A DNA stretch of 50,157 nt from Ignatzschineria indica (GCF_003121925.1 NZ_QEWR01000004.1:327240-377396); one strand, 5' to 3'; numbered from the stretch's first letter, positions 27,131-36,640 are shown. Numbers and translations are program-made. Notes: generated by a model from the sequence alone, not told the origin.

Positions 27131-28384
27131 TTAGAAGTCGTGACGCATACCGATAGATACTACGTTATCTTTTTGCTTATCTGAGTTATTGCCAGCAAAT
27201 TTAGTTTCAGTTGCGCCATACTCAACCCACGCACGTGTACGTGTAGAGAGTTTTTGCTCGAAACCAACCGCCCATGATTTAACTTTATCTTTCTCACCAG
27301 CAACTTTCACATGGTTTTCGCCATATGCTGCACGGACAGTGCTGAAGTAGTTAGGACCAAATGAGTAGCTCGCACCTAAATCCCAACCTTTCGATTTTTG
27401 TTTTTGACCATTTTGATAGTCTGCATTAGCAACATCTTGTACTTTATGTGTGCCATCTGCATATGCTGCAGTTACACGGAGCTCATCAGAAACATAACCT
27501 AAGAAGAGACCCCAGATTTTTGAAGAGTAACGACCGTTATTGTTAGGAACAATGATGCCATCTTTTTTTGAACCTTCTGATGGAGCTCCTGCTACTTTAC
27601 CTTGGATATAACCTAATTTTGCAAGGATTTGGCCATCAGCAGTTACATCATATGCATATTGTGCATTCACAGTCCAAAGGTCAGCGTTTTTACGGTTATT
27701 AGTTGGGTAGAGATTATCATCCATCATTACCGCTGCGTTTGCTTGGAAGCCTTCAAAGTTAGGTGTTGTATAAGCAATTACTTTACCAACACGCGAGAAT
27801 TTAGCACTGTCTACAGTGTTGACAAAAGAACCTTCAACAAGTTTCCCTTTATCATTAAGCTTCTCACCAGAGAGGCCTTGTGCTAAGAGTGATGTGGTCA
27901 TCGCACGTTGTGCTGCTGAAGAGATCACGTTACCGCCATTGAACTCATCTGTAACAGAGTCATCAACGATTGTAACTTTGAATGGGTTATCTTGACGACC
28001 TGCAGTTACTGTACCCCAATCACCGGTTAAACCGAGGATTGCTTTACGCGTAGTCCATTTGCTGTCATTACTTTCGTCTTGAACCATGCCATCGAAGCCC
28101 CACTCAAGGTTATAGATAACAGCGTTGTTGTTACCTAAATCTTCTGAACCTTTAAGACCGATACGTGAACCTGCGTCATTAAGGTTTGAAACACGGTTAC
28201 TAGTTAAACGCTTTACACGTTTAGTTACCGCATTGCCTTCTTCTTCATGTACGGATTTCATTGGTTGAACTTTTTTGCTCTCGTAGTCGTAACGGATAGA
28301 ACCGTAGAGAACTGTTTCAGCTTGCGCTGCGCCTAATGTTAAAACAGAAGCGACTGCTACTGCGAAAATACTTTTCTTCATCAT
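27131..28384 (-). CDS. General outer-membrane porin, copy B
   Basis: The precursor has 417 residues and the same signal peptide as copy A. The first about 35 mature residues and the last about 60 are almost identical to copy A. Central segments differ in sequence and length: this copy has LLAQGLSGEKLNDKGKLVEG and APSEGSKKDGIIVPNNN where copy A has other loops. GTG 28420 opens the frame, but the signal peptide begins at ATG 28384, preceded by CTGGAGTG. It is the upstream copy and has a good promoter at 28473-28501. The products let small hydrophilic solutes cross the outer membrane; specificity is not readable. Confidence 0.93.
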   Translation of the reverse strand: MMKKSIFAVAVASVLTLGAAQAETVLYGSIRYDYESKKVQPMKSVHEEEGNAVTKRVKRLTSNRVSNLNDAGSRIGLKGSEDLGNNNAVIYNLEWGFDGMVQDESNDSKWTTRKAILGLTGDWGTVTAGRQDNPFKVTIVDDSVTDEFNGGNVISSAAQRAMTTSLLAQGLSGEKLNDKGKLVEGSFVNTVDSAKFSRVGKVIAYTTPNFEGFQANAAVMMDDNLYPTNNRKNADLWTVNAQYAYDVTADGQILAKLGYIQGKVAGAPSEGSKKDGIIVPNNNGRYSSKIWGLFLGYVSDELRVTAAYADGTHKVQDVANADYQNGQKQKSKGWDLGASYSFGPNYFSTVRAAYGENHVKVAGEKDKVKSWAVGFEQKLSTRTRAWVEYGATETKFAGNNSDKQKDNVVSIGMRHDF

Positions 28385-28472
28385 AATATACACTCCAGTG
28401 GAATTGGGTGGCCGAACCACTTTTACAATAAACAGATTAAAACTGAGTGACTTTTGTCACGCTATGATTCGC

Positions 28473-28501
28473 ATTTTAACGAGGGATTATCATTTAAGCA
28501 A
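28473..28501 (-). promoter_or_regulatory. Sigma-70 promoter of porin B
   Basis: On the minus strand TTGCTT is followed after 17 bases by TAAAAT. A GTGAC/GTCAC inverted repeat (28447-28460) lies just downstream and could be an operator. Confidence 0.7.
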
Positions 28502-28534
28502 CTATTTTTTGGTAATAATGATAATTTAATTTCG

Positions 28535-28556
28535 ATTGTTGTTTTTTTGCAACAAT
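28535..28556. promoter_or_regulatory. Inverted repeat upstream of the porin B promoter
   Basis: Seven-base perfect arms ATTGTTG/CAACAAT are separated by eight bases, about 35 bases upstream of the -35 box. A regulator site is possible; nothing else is recognised in the 28385-29014 spacer apart from the lon terminator. Confidence 0.4.
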
Positions 28557-28931
28557 TAATTTTGATCGATTGAATAATCGAAATAGCTTTAACTCCTTGA
28601 TTTTACTCTTTTGATAAGATGAGAGGGTATTTATATCGAGTCGCACTATAAAGAGAGTTTTTAAATTAATCTACTCAATGAGCTTATATTCGTAAGGCTA
28701 AAATTTTGAGGCAGATATTATAAAGTTCTTAGTTTACAATCGAGATTAAAGGTTAAATAGGTTCTCTATTGTGTTTGAACTCTCTTTGTTGTTTTTTTAA
28801 TACAAGAAGAGAGTCTCTATATATACGTTATATAAGATCTCAATATCACTCTCAATATCACTTTAAATATTCAAAATATAATATTGAATTATAACCTTGA
28901 ATGTTTCGTGAGGCGTTATCTAAAGAGATAA

Positions 28932-28968
28932 TAAAAGAGCGACTCATCACTTTAATGATGGTCGCTCT
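28932..28968 (-). terminator. Rho-independent terminator of lon
   Basis: Arms AGAGCGAC.CATCA and TGATG.TCGCTCT pair with one mismatch and are followed on the minus strand by TTTTATTATC. Confidence 0.88.
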
Positions 28969-29014
28969 TGATCTTATTAAATTACTCTTGTTGGGTGAGA
29001 TAGCACCTTTTCAC

Positions 29015-31402
29015 CTAGAAGAGCAGTTTCGCCACTTCGGTAAAGTGCTCGACAAAGTGGAGCTTTAATCCCTCTTTAAGATACTCCGGCAACTCATCGG
29101 CATCTTTCTGGTTCGCTTTCGGGAAGATGATCTCTTTAATGCCGACGCGTTTTGCGGCGATTAACTTCTCCTTCACACCGCCGATCGGGAGAACTTGGCC
29201 GATTAAGGTGAGCTCTCCTGTCATGGCGATATTTTTCGGAGCCTGATTGAGGGCAAGCGACATCAAGCAGGAGGCAAGGGTAATGCCGGCACTGGGGCCA
29301 TCTTTCGGGATTGCGCCTTCCGGTGCATGGATATGGATAAAGGCTTTTTCAAAGAAGCTCTCCTGTAATCCAAGCTTTGCCGCATTGGCCATAATATAGC
29401 TATAAGCAATATTGGCCGATTCTTGCATCACCTCTCCAAGTTGCCCCGTTAACTTAATTCCTCTTTGTAACTCATGAATCTTCACCGCTTCCACAGGGAG
29501 CGTTACACCGCCGAGAGAAGTCCACGCAAGGCCGGTAACAACGCCCACATTTTGGATCGGCTTTTCCCGATTGAATCGAGGGTTGCCGAGGAAGGGGATA
29601 ATCTCATTGACGCCAACGGTAAAGGATTCGAGGTTCTCTGTCTCAAATTTCACTGCCGCTTTACGCACAATTTTAGCTAGCTGCTTCTCAAGCTGACGCA
29701 CTCCCGCTTCGCGCGCATAATCATCAATCACACGATCAACCGCTGCCGGCGTAATGCGAAGCTCTTTTTTATCAAAACCTGCTTTCTCAAGCTGTCTTGG
29801 CCAGAGATATTGGCGGGCGATCTTACTCTTCTCTTCTAAAATATAGCCTGAGAGGCGAATCACATCCATTCGGTCTAAGAGTGCCGGCGGAATAGAGTCG
29901 AGCGTATTGGCGGTACAGATAAAGAGTACATTTGAGAGATCGTAACGCACATCGAGATAGTGATCTAAAAAGTCGCTATTTTGTGCCGGATCGAGCACCT
30001 CAAGTAGGGCAGAGCCGGGATCACCTTGGAAGGATTGCCCCATCTTATCGATCTCATCGAGCATAATGACTGGGTTATCCACCTTGGTCTCTTTAAGTGC
30101 TTGGATCAATTTCCCCGGCATCGCACCAATATAGGTTCGGCGATGGCCTTTAATCTCCGCCTCATCGCGCGCGCCCCCTAAGCTAAAGCGATAAAATTGA
30201 CGCCCTAAGCTATCGGCAACGGAGCGACCGATGGAAGTTTTCCCCACGCCCGGCGGACCGACCAGGAGAATAATGGTCCCTTTGATCTCCCCTTTCCGTT
30301 TCCCTACGGCAAGGGTCTCAATAATGCGATCTTTCACATCCTCTAAACCGAAATGATCACGATCTAAGATCTTGCGCGCCTGCTGGAGATTGAAGTTATC
30401 TTCACTCTGATTGCCCCACGGGAGATCGGTAATAATATCGAGATAGTTCCGCGTAACGCCATACTCTGGCGAGCCGGTCTCTAATACTTGCAGTTTCTCC
30501 AACTCATCATCGATTCGCTCTTGTGCCGCTTCAGGGATCACCTTATCGGCTAAGCGCTCAACAAATTTATCGATATCGGCGGCTTTATCATCTTTAGAGA
30601 GCCCAAGCTCTTGCTGAATCACTTTCAGTTGCTCACGTAAGAAGTATTGACGCTGCTGATCTGTAAGCTGATCTTCTACCTCTTCTCGGATCGAGCTGTG
30701 GAGTTTCGCTACCTTAATCTCTTGCTGAATAATGGAGAGCACCTTCCGAAGGCGTGGTACAAGCGGCACAGTGGCTAATACCTCTTGGAGCTCCTCTTTT
30801 GAGCCGGAGGTCATACTCGCGGCAAAATCAGCAAAGGGAGACGGATCGCTACTATTAAAACGGGTTAAAAAGTGTTTCAACTCCTCAGAGAAGAGCGGGT
30901 TGAAGGGGATCAACTCTTTTAATGCATTGATCACCGCCATCGAATAGGCACGAACCTCTTCCGATTTGGTGAGCATTCTTTCATCAAAATATTCCACCTG
31001 CGCCACAAAGGGGATCTCTTTGGAGATCCAGCGCTTAATGCGAAAGCGTTGAATACCTTGGGCAATAAATTGCACGCGACCATCTTCTCTATGAGGATGG
31101 TGAATATGTACTAACGTGCCATACTCATAGAAGTTATCGGTCTTTAATGTAGAAGGATCTTCTTGATCGGTTAAAACTAAGCCGACAACGCGAGTGCGGT
31201 TATCCATAATGGAATCGAGCGTCGTCAACCACGGCTCCTCATTTAAGAGGAGAGGCGCTATCTGTGGCGGAAAGAAGGGACGATCATTGAGCGGAAGGAT
31301 ATGGATAATGTTTGAAACGGTATCCCCTTCAATAATGACCTCGTTATGCCCTTTGACATCGCTGTCAATCGCCGGAAGTGTCGTTTTTTTATCTTCACTC
31401 AT
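29015..31402 (-). CDS. lon: ATP-dependent Lon protease
   Basis: Lon degrades damaged and regulatory proteins in the cytoplasm. The 795-residue protein has the LAN domain (about 30-230), a coiled helical region with QQRQYFLREQLKVIQQELG, Walker A GPPGVGKTS, and Walker B VIMLDEIDK. The C-terminal protease domain has catalytic S704 in PKDGPSAGITL and K746 in GGVKEKL. The N-terminal stretch ILPLNDRPFFPPQIAPLLLN resembles the second Lon type of Pseudomonas (AsrA-like) more than classical Lon; this is from memory. ATG 31402 has AAGGAA upstream. A possible heat-shock promoter lies at 31452-31479. The usual clpX and hupB neighbours are absent. Confidence 0.94.
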   Translation of the reverse strand: MSEDKKTTLPAIDSDVKGHNEVIIEGDTVSNIIHILPLNDRPFFPPQIAPLLLNEEPWLTTLDSIMDNRTRVVGLVLTDQEDPSTLKTDNFYEYGTLVHIHHPHREDGRVQFIAQGIQRFRIKRWISKEIPFVAQVEYFDERMLTKSEEVRAYSMAVINALKELIPFNPLFSEELKHFLTRFNSSDPSPFADFAASMTSGSKEELQEVLATVPLVPRLRKVLSIIQQEIKVAKLHSSIREEVEDQLTDQQRQYFLREQLKVIQQELGLSKDDKAADIDKFVERLADKVIPEAAQERIDDELEKLQVLETGSPEYGVTRNYLDIITDLPWGNQSEDNFNLQQARKILDRDHFGLEDVKDRIIETLAVGKRKGEIKGTIILLVGPPGVGKTSIGRSVADSLGRQFYRFSLGGARDEAEIKGHRRTYIGAMPGKLIQALKETKVDNPVIMLDEIDKMGQSFQGDPGSALLEVLDPAQNSDFLDHYLDVRYDLSNVLFICTANTLDSIPPALLDRMDVIRLSGYILEEKSKIARQYLWPRQLEKAGFDKKELRITPAAVDRVIDDYAREAGVRQLEKQLAKIVRKAAVKFETENLESFTVGVNEIIPFLGNPRFNREKPIQNVGVVTGLAWTSLGGVTLPVEAVKIHELQRGIKLTGQLGEVMQESANIAYSYIMANAAKLGLQESFFEKAFIHIHAPEGAIPKDGPSAGITLASCLMSLALNQAPKNIAMTGELTLIGQVLPIGGVKEKLIAAKRVGIKEIIFPKANQKDADELPEYLKEGLKLHFVEHFTEVAKLLF

Positions 31403-31451
31403 AAGATTCCTTAATACCTTAATCCTTTTTTATATCTGTTATCGCTATGGA

Positions 31452-31479
31452 CAATGGGGGTTAAAAAGAAGATATCAAC
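31452..31479 (-). promoter_or_regulatory. Possible sigma-32 (heat-shock) promoter of lon
   Basis: On the minus strand GTTGATA is followed after about 13 bases by CCCCATTG, close to the sigma-32 pattern CTTGAAA and CCCCATNT. It lies about 50 bases before the lon start. Confidence 0.45.
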
Positions 31480-31631
31480 CTCCTGAGAAGATTTTACTTT
31501 GCGTAGAAATTGCTTTCTATCGGTTTCGATTCTTCTCCATAATGGGTGAAATGTTATCGATCTGTAATGGCCCCTATATATACTATGTCATTTCTTACTT
31601 CTTCCTTAGTCTGCTCTTAGTCATCTTTCGC

Positions 31632-31693
31632 TTATCTCAATTATCTACAATTATCTACTTATGCAGTTATCCTGTGGATAACTTTGTGGGTAA
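31632..31693. other. Cluster of DnaA-box-like 9-mers (candidate origin element)
   Basis: Within 62 bases are TTATCTCAA (31632), TTATCTACA (31641), TTATCTACT (31651), a perfect minus-strand box TGTGGATAA (31673), and TGTGGGTAA (31685, one mismatch). They lie between the divergent lon and D-lactate dehydrogenase genes. An AT-rich stretch follows at about 31765-31835. This arrangement suits a replication origin, or a DnaA-controlled promoter region. Confidence 0.6.
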
Positions 31694-31852
31694 CCTCTCG
31701 ATAACCTTGTGTAGAAGCTCTGGAAAAGTTCTCTACTAGCTCTGTTAAGGAGGTAAGTTAGAATGGTATTGCCGGAATAATTTTGAAATATTTGCCGAAA
31801 AATGGCATAAAGAGGGATTGAATTAAAATTGTTGTTCTCTCTTTACGAAGAT

Positions 31853-31969
31853 GATCAGTCACCAAGATGATCAATTTGAATCATTGATTTTAGTGATCAC
31901 TTATCTCTCCTTTTCTCGGTATCAACTCCGTATCGATCTAGCTTCGAGATCACTTGATCTGCCGGGATC
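31853..31969. other. Dense GATC cluster next to the DnaA boxes
   Basis: Seven GATC sites fall within 117 bases (31853, 31869, 31895, 31935, 31948, 31956, 31966), and at least four more lie up to 32260. Dam-methylated origins such as E. coli oriC show this enrichment. GATC is fairly common in this genome's genes, so the excess needs counting. Confidence 0.55.
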
Positions 31970-31979
31970 CTATTAAAAA

Positions 31980-31995
31980 TGTTTCCCATGAAACA
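31980..31995. promoter_or_regulatory. Near-parS palindrome (ParB site candidate)
   Basis: TGTTTCCCATGAAACA agrees with the widespread parS sequence TGTTTCACGTGAAACA at 14 of 16 positions. parS sites cluster near chromosomal origins. Confidence 0.5.
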
Positions 31996-32290
31996 ATGGA
32001 TGCCGACTGCTTCATCATCAACCTTTAGCATTCGGTGAATCTAGGCCGAAAGCCTGCTCGAAGAGTCAGGGGAGGACAGTGTAGCGACTGAAGAGGTTAG
32101 TGTTGAAAAAAGAGAACAGAACGAACCGAAGGAACAGAGTCAATAGAGCGAAAATAGATAAGGCAACAGACTCGGATCAAAACCACCTCAAGACCGCTAT
32201 CGATCATCTACAATATTGAATCGAAGGTCTGTAACAAATGATCCGCCAGAGATGATCCGTCATCGCGATAATAATAGTAACGACAAATAA

Positions 32291-32323
32291 TAGTAAGAAT
32301 AGTAAGAATAGTAAGAATAGTAG
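32291..32323. repeat. Three copies of a 9-bp repeat (TAGTAAGAA)
   Basis: Three perfect TAGTAAGAA units and a partial fourth lie 70 bases before the dehydrogenase start. They contain TAG/TAA triplets of the kind described as DnaA-trios, but they are far from the boxes, so the link is weak. Confidence 0.8.
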
Positions 32324-32394
32324 GCGTGAAAGAGCCGCCCTAAGTGCGCTTGAGAGAGCGTCATGAGATAGAAATAGATGTAGGAGAGTACGAT

Positions 32395-35229
32395 ATGTTA
32401 AAAGAGATTCCCGTTGATGCCGCGCATCAAAAGTTTGCAGAGAGAGCGAAAGAGATTGTCGGAGAGAAGGCTGTCTATACCGACTTCTTCTATCGGTTTG
32501 CGTATGGCACAGATGCGAGTCTCTACCGCTATATCCCGCAGGTGGTGGTGCGTGCAGGAGATGAGGCAGAAGTGATCGAGCTGATCAAAGCGGCAAAAGC
32601 GTGCCAAGTGGCGCTCACTTTCCGTGCATCAGGAACATCACTCTCCGGACAGACATCGAGTGGCTCTGTCTTAGTGATGTTGGGAAATGCCTTCACTAAA
32701 TTAGAGATTAGCGAGGGTGGTGATCTTGTGACTGTCGGGCCGATGGTGATTGGGGCGATGGTCAATAAGGCATTAAAACCTTATCAGCGTAAAATCGGGC
32801 CCGATCCGGCATCGATCAATGTCGCGCGCGTGGGTGGGATTGTGGCCAATAATAGTAGCGGCATGTGTTGTGGCACAAAGCATAATAGCTACCATACATT
32901 GGCCGATATCCGACTTGTCCTTAATGATGGCACGGTACTTGATACGCGTGATCCGGAGAATGTGGCACAATTTCGCCAAAGTCATGCCAAATTTTTAACG
33001 CATCTCGCTCAATTGCGCCAACGAATTATTGAAAATCCGCTCTTAAAAGAGAAGGTGGCGGTAAAATATCGTATTAAAAATACTACCGGTTATGGCGTTA
33101 ATGCGCTGATCGATTATGAAGATCCGATCGATATCTTAAAGCATCTCATTGTCGGCTCCGAAGGAACGCTCGGCTTTGTGAGTGAAGTGGTCTATCGCAC
33201 GGTGCCGGAGTATGATCATAAAGCTTCTGCCTTTGTCTATTTTACCTCTTTAAGGGAGTGTTGTGAGGCGGTAAAAGCTCTACGGGCCGATGCGCCGGTG
33301 GAGGCGGTGGAGCTCTTCGATGGCCGAACGCTTCATCTTGTGGGGGAAGAGATCCCCGATCTTCCTGGCTTCTTCTATCGTCCTCTCAATAAGGATAGTG
33401 CTTGTCTCTTGATTGAAACTATGGGGGAGAGCGCTTCTGAGCTGCGAGCAAAGATCGATAAGATCGAATCCGTTCTTGCCGATTACAATGTGGTGGAGGC
33501 CACAGGCTTTCAGACCGATCCTGAGATCACAACGCAATATTGGAATACACGAAAAGGGCTCTTTCCGATTGTGGCGAAAGGGCGTAAAAGTGGTGCGGCA
33601 ATTATCCCGGAAGATGTGGTCTTTCCGATGGAGCATCTTGTTGAGGGAGTGCAGGCATTAACGAAGCTCTTTGAGAAGCATAATTTCCCAGAAGCGACTA
33701 TTATGGGGCATGCATTAGAGGGGAATCTCCACTTTATGTTAGCGCCGACGATGACATCGAAGAAGAAGATCAAGCAGTTCGATGCCTTTATGGATGAGCT
33801 TGCTGAGGTGGTTGCCGTTAAATATAACGGTTCATTAAAGGGGGAGCATGGCACCGGGCGTAATATCGCCCCCTTTGTTGAAGCGGAGTGGGGCGAGGAG
33901 ATCTATCAGGTGATGCGCGATATTAAAGCGCTCTTCGATCCCGATAAGATCTTCAATCCCGATGTGATTATTACCGATAATAAGAAGCTCCATATCACCT
34001 CCCTTAAGCAGATTCCGGTGGCGGATAAGTTGATTCATGACTGTGTTGAGTGCGGTTTTTGTGAGCCGGCATGTCCTTCCGATGGTCTCTCTTTAACGCC
34101 AAGACAGCGTATTGTCGCTTACCGTAATATGCAGGCATTGCCGAGAACGGGGGAGAGCGGCAAGCTCTTTGCAAAGATGAATCGCGCCTTTCAATATGCC
34201 GGCATCGATACTTGTGCCGAGACGGGAATGTGTGCGCTTCGTTGCCCATTAGGGATCGATACCGGGAAATTTATCAAATCGATTCGCCCCGTTAATAGTC
34301 GCGCGCTACTTCGTATTGCCGGCAATCACTTTGCTTTAGCCGAGAAGCGGATGCGCTTTACGGTCAATATGGCGCATAAAATCGGGATCGATCGTACGCA
34401 CAATTTAACGCAGGCGGCTCATAAGATCTTTAAGGGAATTCCTGTTGTTCCGAAGGCGATGCCGGAGGTCTCTTCAAGCTTACCGGCATTACCGGTGCCG
34501 AGTAAAATTGAGAACTCGGTTGTCTACTTCACCACCTGTGTCAATCGTAATATGCAGGAGCTCAAGCGAGAGAAGGGCGGTGCGCCGGAAAATACCTTTG
34601 ATCATGTGATCAGCCTACTGCATAAAGCAGGCTTTACCCCATTCTTCCCCGATAAGATCTCCGGCATCTGTTGTGGACAGCCATTTGTATCGGCAAAGGC
34701 GCCTTTAGAAGCGGATAAGATGGCGCGTCATCTTAATGAGGTTCTTCTAAAAGCCTCTCGCTATGGGGAGATTCCCATCTATGTGGATAATGCGCCGTGT
34801 GCCTTGCAGGTACATGATCTACAAAAACGGGGTCTGCTCGATGAGCGTCTGATTCTCTATCACTCTGTAGAGTTTCTCTTAAAAGAGGTCGCGCCGAAAT
34901 TGACGATGAAGCCGAAGATCGACAAACTCCTTCTCCATACGCCCTGTTCTGTGGCAAAAGATGGCGGTGGAGAGATGCTCCTCAAGTTAGCGCAAAAATG
35001 TGCGAGGGAAGTGGTCTCCACCAATATTGAGTGTTGTGGTTTTGGGGGAATGAAGGGCTTTACCGTGCCGGAGATCAATCAAAATAGTCTTCAACGTCTG
35101 CCAGCAACGGTGAAACAGGATTATGAGATCGGCGCATCGATGAGTAAAACATGTCAGCTCGGTTTAACGACTCATACCGGATTGCAGTTTAAGAGTATCG
35201 AAGCGCTTCTTGATGAGTGTGCGTTATAA
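32395..35229 (+). CDS. FAD/Fe-S D-lactate dehydrogenase, Dld-II type
   Basis: The 944-residue protein joins an FAD-binding oxidase to an iron-sulfur/CCG module. FAD domain: about 40-180 with RASGTSLSGQT and RVGGIVANNSSGMCCGT; oxidase C-terminal domain to about 545 (GHALEGNLHFM, GEHGTGRN). Two 4Fe-4S motifs follow (CVECGFCEPACP and CAETGMCALRCP), then two CCG motifs (GICCGQP and ECCGFGGMKG). This order matches the membrane-associated D-lactate dehydrogenases of Pseudomonas, which feed electrons to quinone; a related 2-hydroxyacid is possible. GTG 32344 opens the frame, but AGGAG before ATG 32395 decides the start. Transcribed divergently from lon. Confidence 0.87.
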   Translation: MLKEIPVDAAHQKFAERAKEIVGEKAVYTDFFYRFAYGTDASLYRYIPQVVVRAGDEAEVIELIKAAKACQVALTFRASGTSLSGQTSSGSVLVMLGNAFTKLEISEGGDLVTVGPMVIGAMVNKALKPYQRKIGPDPASINVARVGGIVANNSSGMCCGTKHNSYHTLADIRLVLNDGTVLDTRDPENVAQFRQSHAKFLTHLAQLRQRIIENPLLKEKVAVKYRIKNTTGYGVNALIDYEDPIDILKHLIVGSEGTLGFVSEVVYRTVPEYDHKASAFVYFTSLRECCEAVKALRADAPVEAVELFDGRTLHLVGEEIPDLPGFFYRPLNKDSACLLIETMGESASELRAKIDKIESVLADYNVVEATGFQTDPEITTQYWNTRKGLFPIVAKGRKSGAAIIPEDVVFPMEHLVEGVQALTKLFEKHNFPEATIMGHALEGNLHFMLAPTMTSKKKIKQFDAFMDELAEVVAVKYNGSLKGEHGTGRNIAPFVEAEWGEEIYQVMRDIKALFDPDKIFNPDVIITDNKKLHITSLKQIPVADKLIHDCVECGFCEPACPSDGLSLTPRQRIVAYRNMQALPRTGESGKLFAKMNRAFQYAGIDTCAETGMCALRCPLGIDTGKFIKSIRPVNSRALLRIAGNHFALAEKRMRFTVNMAHKIGIDRTHNLTQAAHKIFKGIPVVPKAMPEVSSSLPALPVPSKIENSVVYFTTCVNRNMQELKREKGGAPENTFDHVISLLHKAGFTPFFPDKISGICCGQPFVSAKAPLEADKMARHLNEVLLKASRYGEIPIYVDNAPCALQVHDLQKRGLLDERLILYHSVEFLLKEVAPKLTMKPKIDKLLLHTPCSVAKDGGGEMLLKLAQKCAREVVSTNIECCGFGGMKGFTVPEINQNSLQRLPATVKQDYEIGASMSKTCQLGLTTHTGLQFKSIEALLDECAL

Positions 35230-35379
35230 TATCTCTATTAGGTAGTAGATTGTAGTAGATAGAGAAGTCGGATCGCTTCAGCCACGTTCTCTATCGCTCT
35301 ACTTCAGTTATCGATTTGATCGATAGCGTGATCGGTGTGATCCATGATTTAAGAATTTAAATAGAAGGAAAGAGTCATA

Positions 35380-35691
35380 ATGATATTAGTACAGATGAAT
35401 TTCGATTTCCCCATCGAGATGATGGGGGACGCATTAACCGAGGGAGCGAAATCTCTGGCAGAGAGCATCAATCAAGAGCCGGGATTTCTCTCTAAAATCT
35501 GGATCGAAAATAGTGAAACAGCGGAGAGTGGCGGTATCTATCTCTTTAAAGATCGTGAAAGTGCCGAGAATTATGTGGCAATGCATTGTGCGCGTGTTGA
35601 AGCGATGGGTGCAAAAAATATTAGCGTGAAATATTTCTCCGTCAATGAGCCTTTAAGTGCCATTAATCAATTTACGGTGGCCTCTAAGTAG
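35380..35691 (+). CDS. ydhR: YdhR-family small monooxygenase-like protein
   Basis: The 103-residue protein matches E. coli YdhR along its length: LAESINQEPGFLSKIWIE, then GGIYLFKDRESAENYVAMH and VNEPLSAINQ. The family is a dimeric ferredoxin-like alpha-beta barrel related to quinol or aromatic monooxygenases; the substrate is unknown. AAGGAAAG precedes ATG 35380 at good distance. It follows the D-lactate dehydrogenase after 150 bases on the same strand and may share its transcript, ending at the terminator at 35713. Confidence 0.92.
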   Translation: MILVQMNFDFPIEMMGDALTEGAKSLAESINQEPGFLSKIWIENSETAESGGIYLFKDRESAENYVAMHCARVEAMGAKNISVKYFSVNEPLSAINQFTVASK

Positions 35692-35712
35692 ACTCCATTT
35701 CAATAGAGAAGA

Positions 35713-35762
35713 AAGAGTGAATCTTATCGATAAGATGATCGATCAGCTTCACTCTTTTTTTT
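35713..35762 (+). terminator. Rho-independent terminator of ydhR
   Basis: Arms AAGAGTGAA/TTCACTCTT enclose a long loop that itself contains ATCTTATCGATAAGAT, followed by eight T. Confidence 0.8.
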
Positions 35763-35802
35763 GATTTTAATTACGGGCATGTATCGGCAAAAAAGGCTAA
35801 AC

Positions 35803-36372
35803 GCTGCCGGATCTTACTAGCGTGTTCTTCCGCAAATCGCGTGCCGGCAGATAATGGTCTCAATCGCCGGCAGTTACATTTTAAATAGTGATAATTTTCC
35901 GGTATCAAAGATGCCGTCCTGCGGGCGTGCACCGGTAAAAAGAGCGAAATGGTTGGTTCCCGCACCTCCATAAATTTTCTTAAGAATTATTGATTGATAT
36001 AAAAAAGCTGAACGGTGCCGGATCTTACTAGCGTGTTCTTCCAAAGATTATGTACCGGCAATGGGGCATCAAAGATGCCAACTTGCGGGCATGCACCGGT
36101 GAAAAGAGCGAGATGGTTGGATCCCGCACCTCCATAAATCTTCTTAAGAATTATTGATTGATACAAAAAAAGCTGAACGGTGCCGGATCTTACTAGCGCG
36201 TTCTTCCACAAATCGTGTGCCGGCAAGAGCAAATCTCAATCGGCGGTCATTAAATCGCCGGCAGTTACATTTTAAATAGTGATAATTTTCCGGCATCAAA
36301 GATGCCGATCTGCGGGCATGCACCGGTGAAAAGAGCGAGATGGTTGGCTCCCGCGCCTCCATAAATTTTCTT
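35803..36372 (+). repeat. Intergenic repeat array H-T-H-T-H-T upstream of amiF
   Basis: Heads start near 35803, 36014 and 36179 (GCCGGATCTTACTAGCGTGT to GTGCCGGCA). Tails at about 35897, 36066 and 36288 have GGCATCAAAGATGCC, TGCGGGCATGCACCGG, CCCGCACCTCC and TTTCTTAAGAATTATTGATT. Unit lengths differ because the segment between H and T is partly missing in the second unit. The remaining 36373-36797 region is AT-rich leader for amiF. Confidence 0.93.
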
Positions 36373-36640
36373 ATACATGATTGTTTATTTTAGAGCTTAT
36401 TTCGAAATATTATAGAGATATTATCAAAAGATTAATGACCTCTGATTTTAAAAGAGAGCCTCTTAATTGTCGTACTCGATCAAAAAAGAATTAAAATTTT
36501 TAGGGAGAGATTAAAATTCCTTTCAGAATCAAGGTGCATAAATTTTTTCTAATGGATATTTATCGACAATTGTAAAAATGGGGAATTTGAGAGATCACTA
36601 TTAATGATTAACAATATATTAATGAGAATTTAATAGAGAT

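Noticed and set aside
28515-28540. Possible Fur box in the porin B upstream region
   Set aside because: AATAATGATAATT resembles part of a Fur site but matches too few positions to support a call.
31194-31739. 181-residue ORF antisense to the lon start
   Set aside because: It overlaps lon on the opposite strand and runs into the DnaA-box region, with no coding signature or ribosome site.
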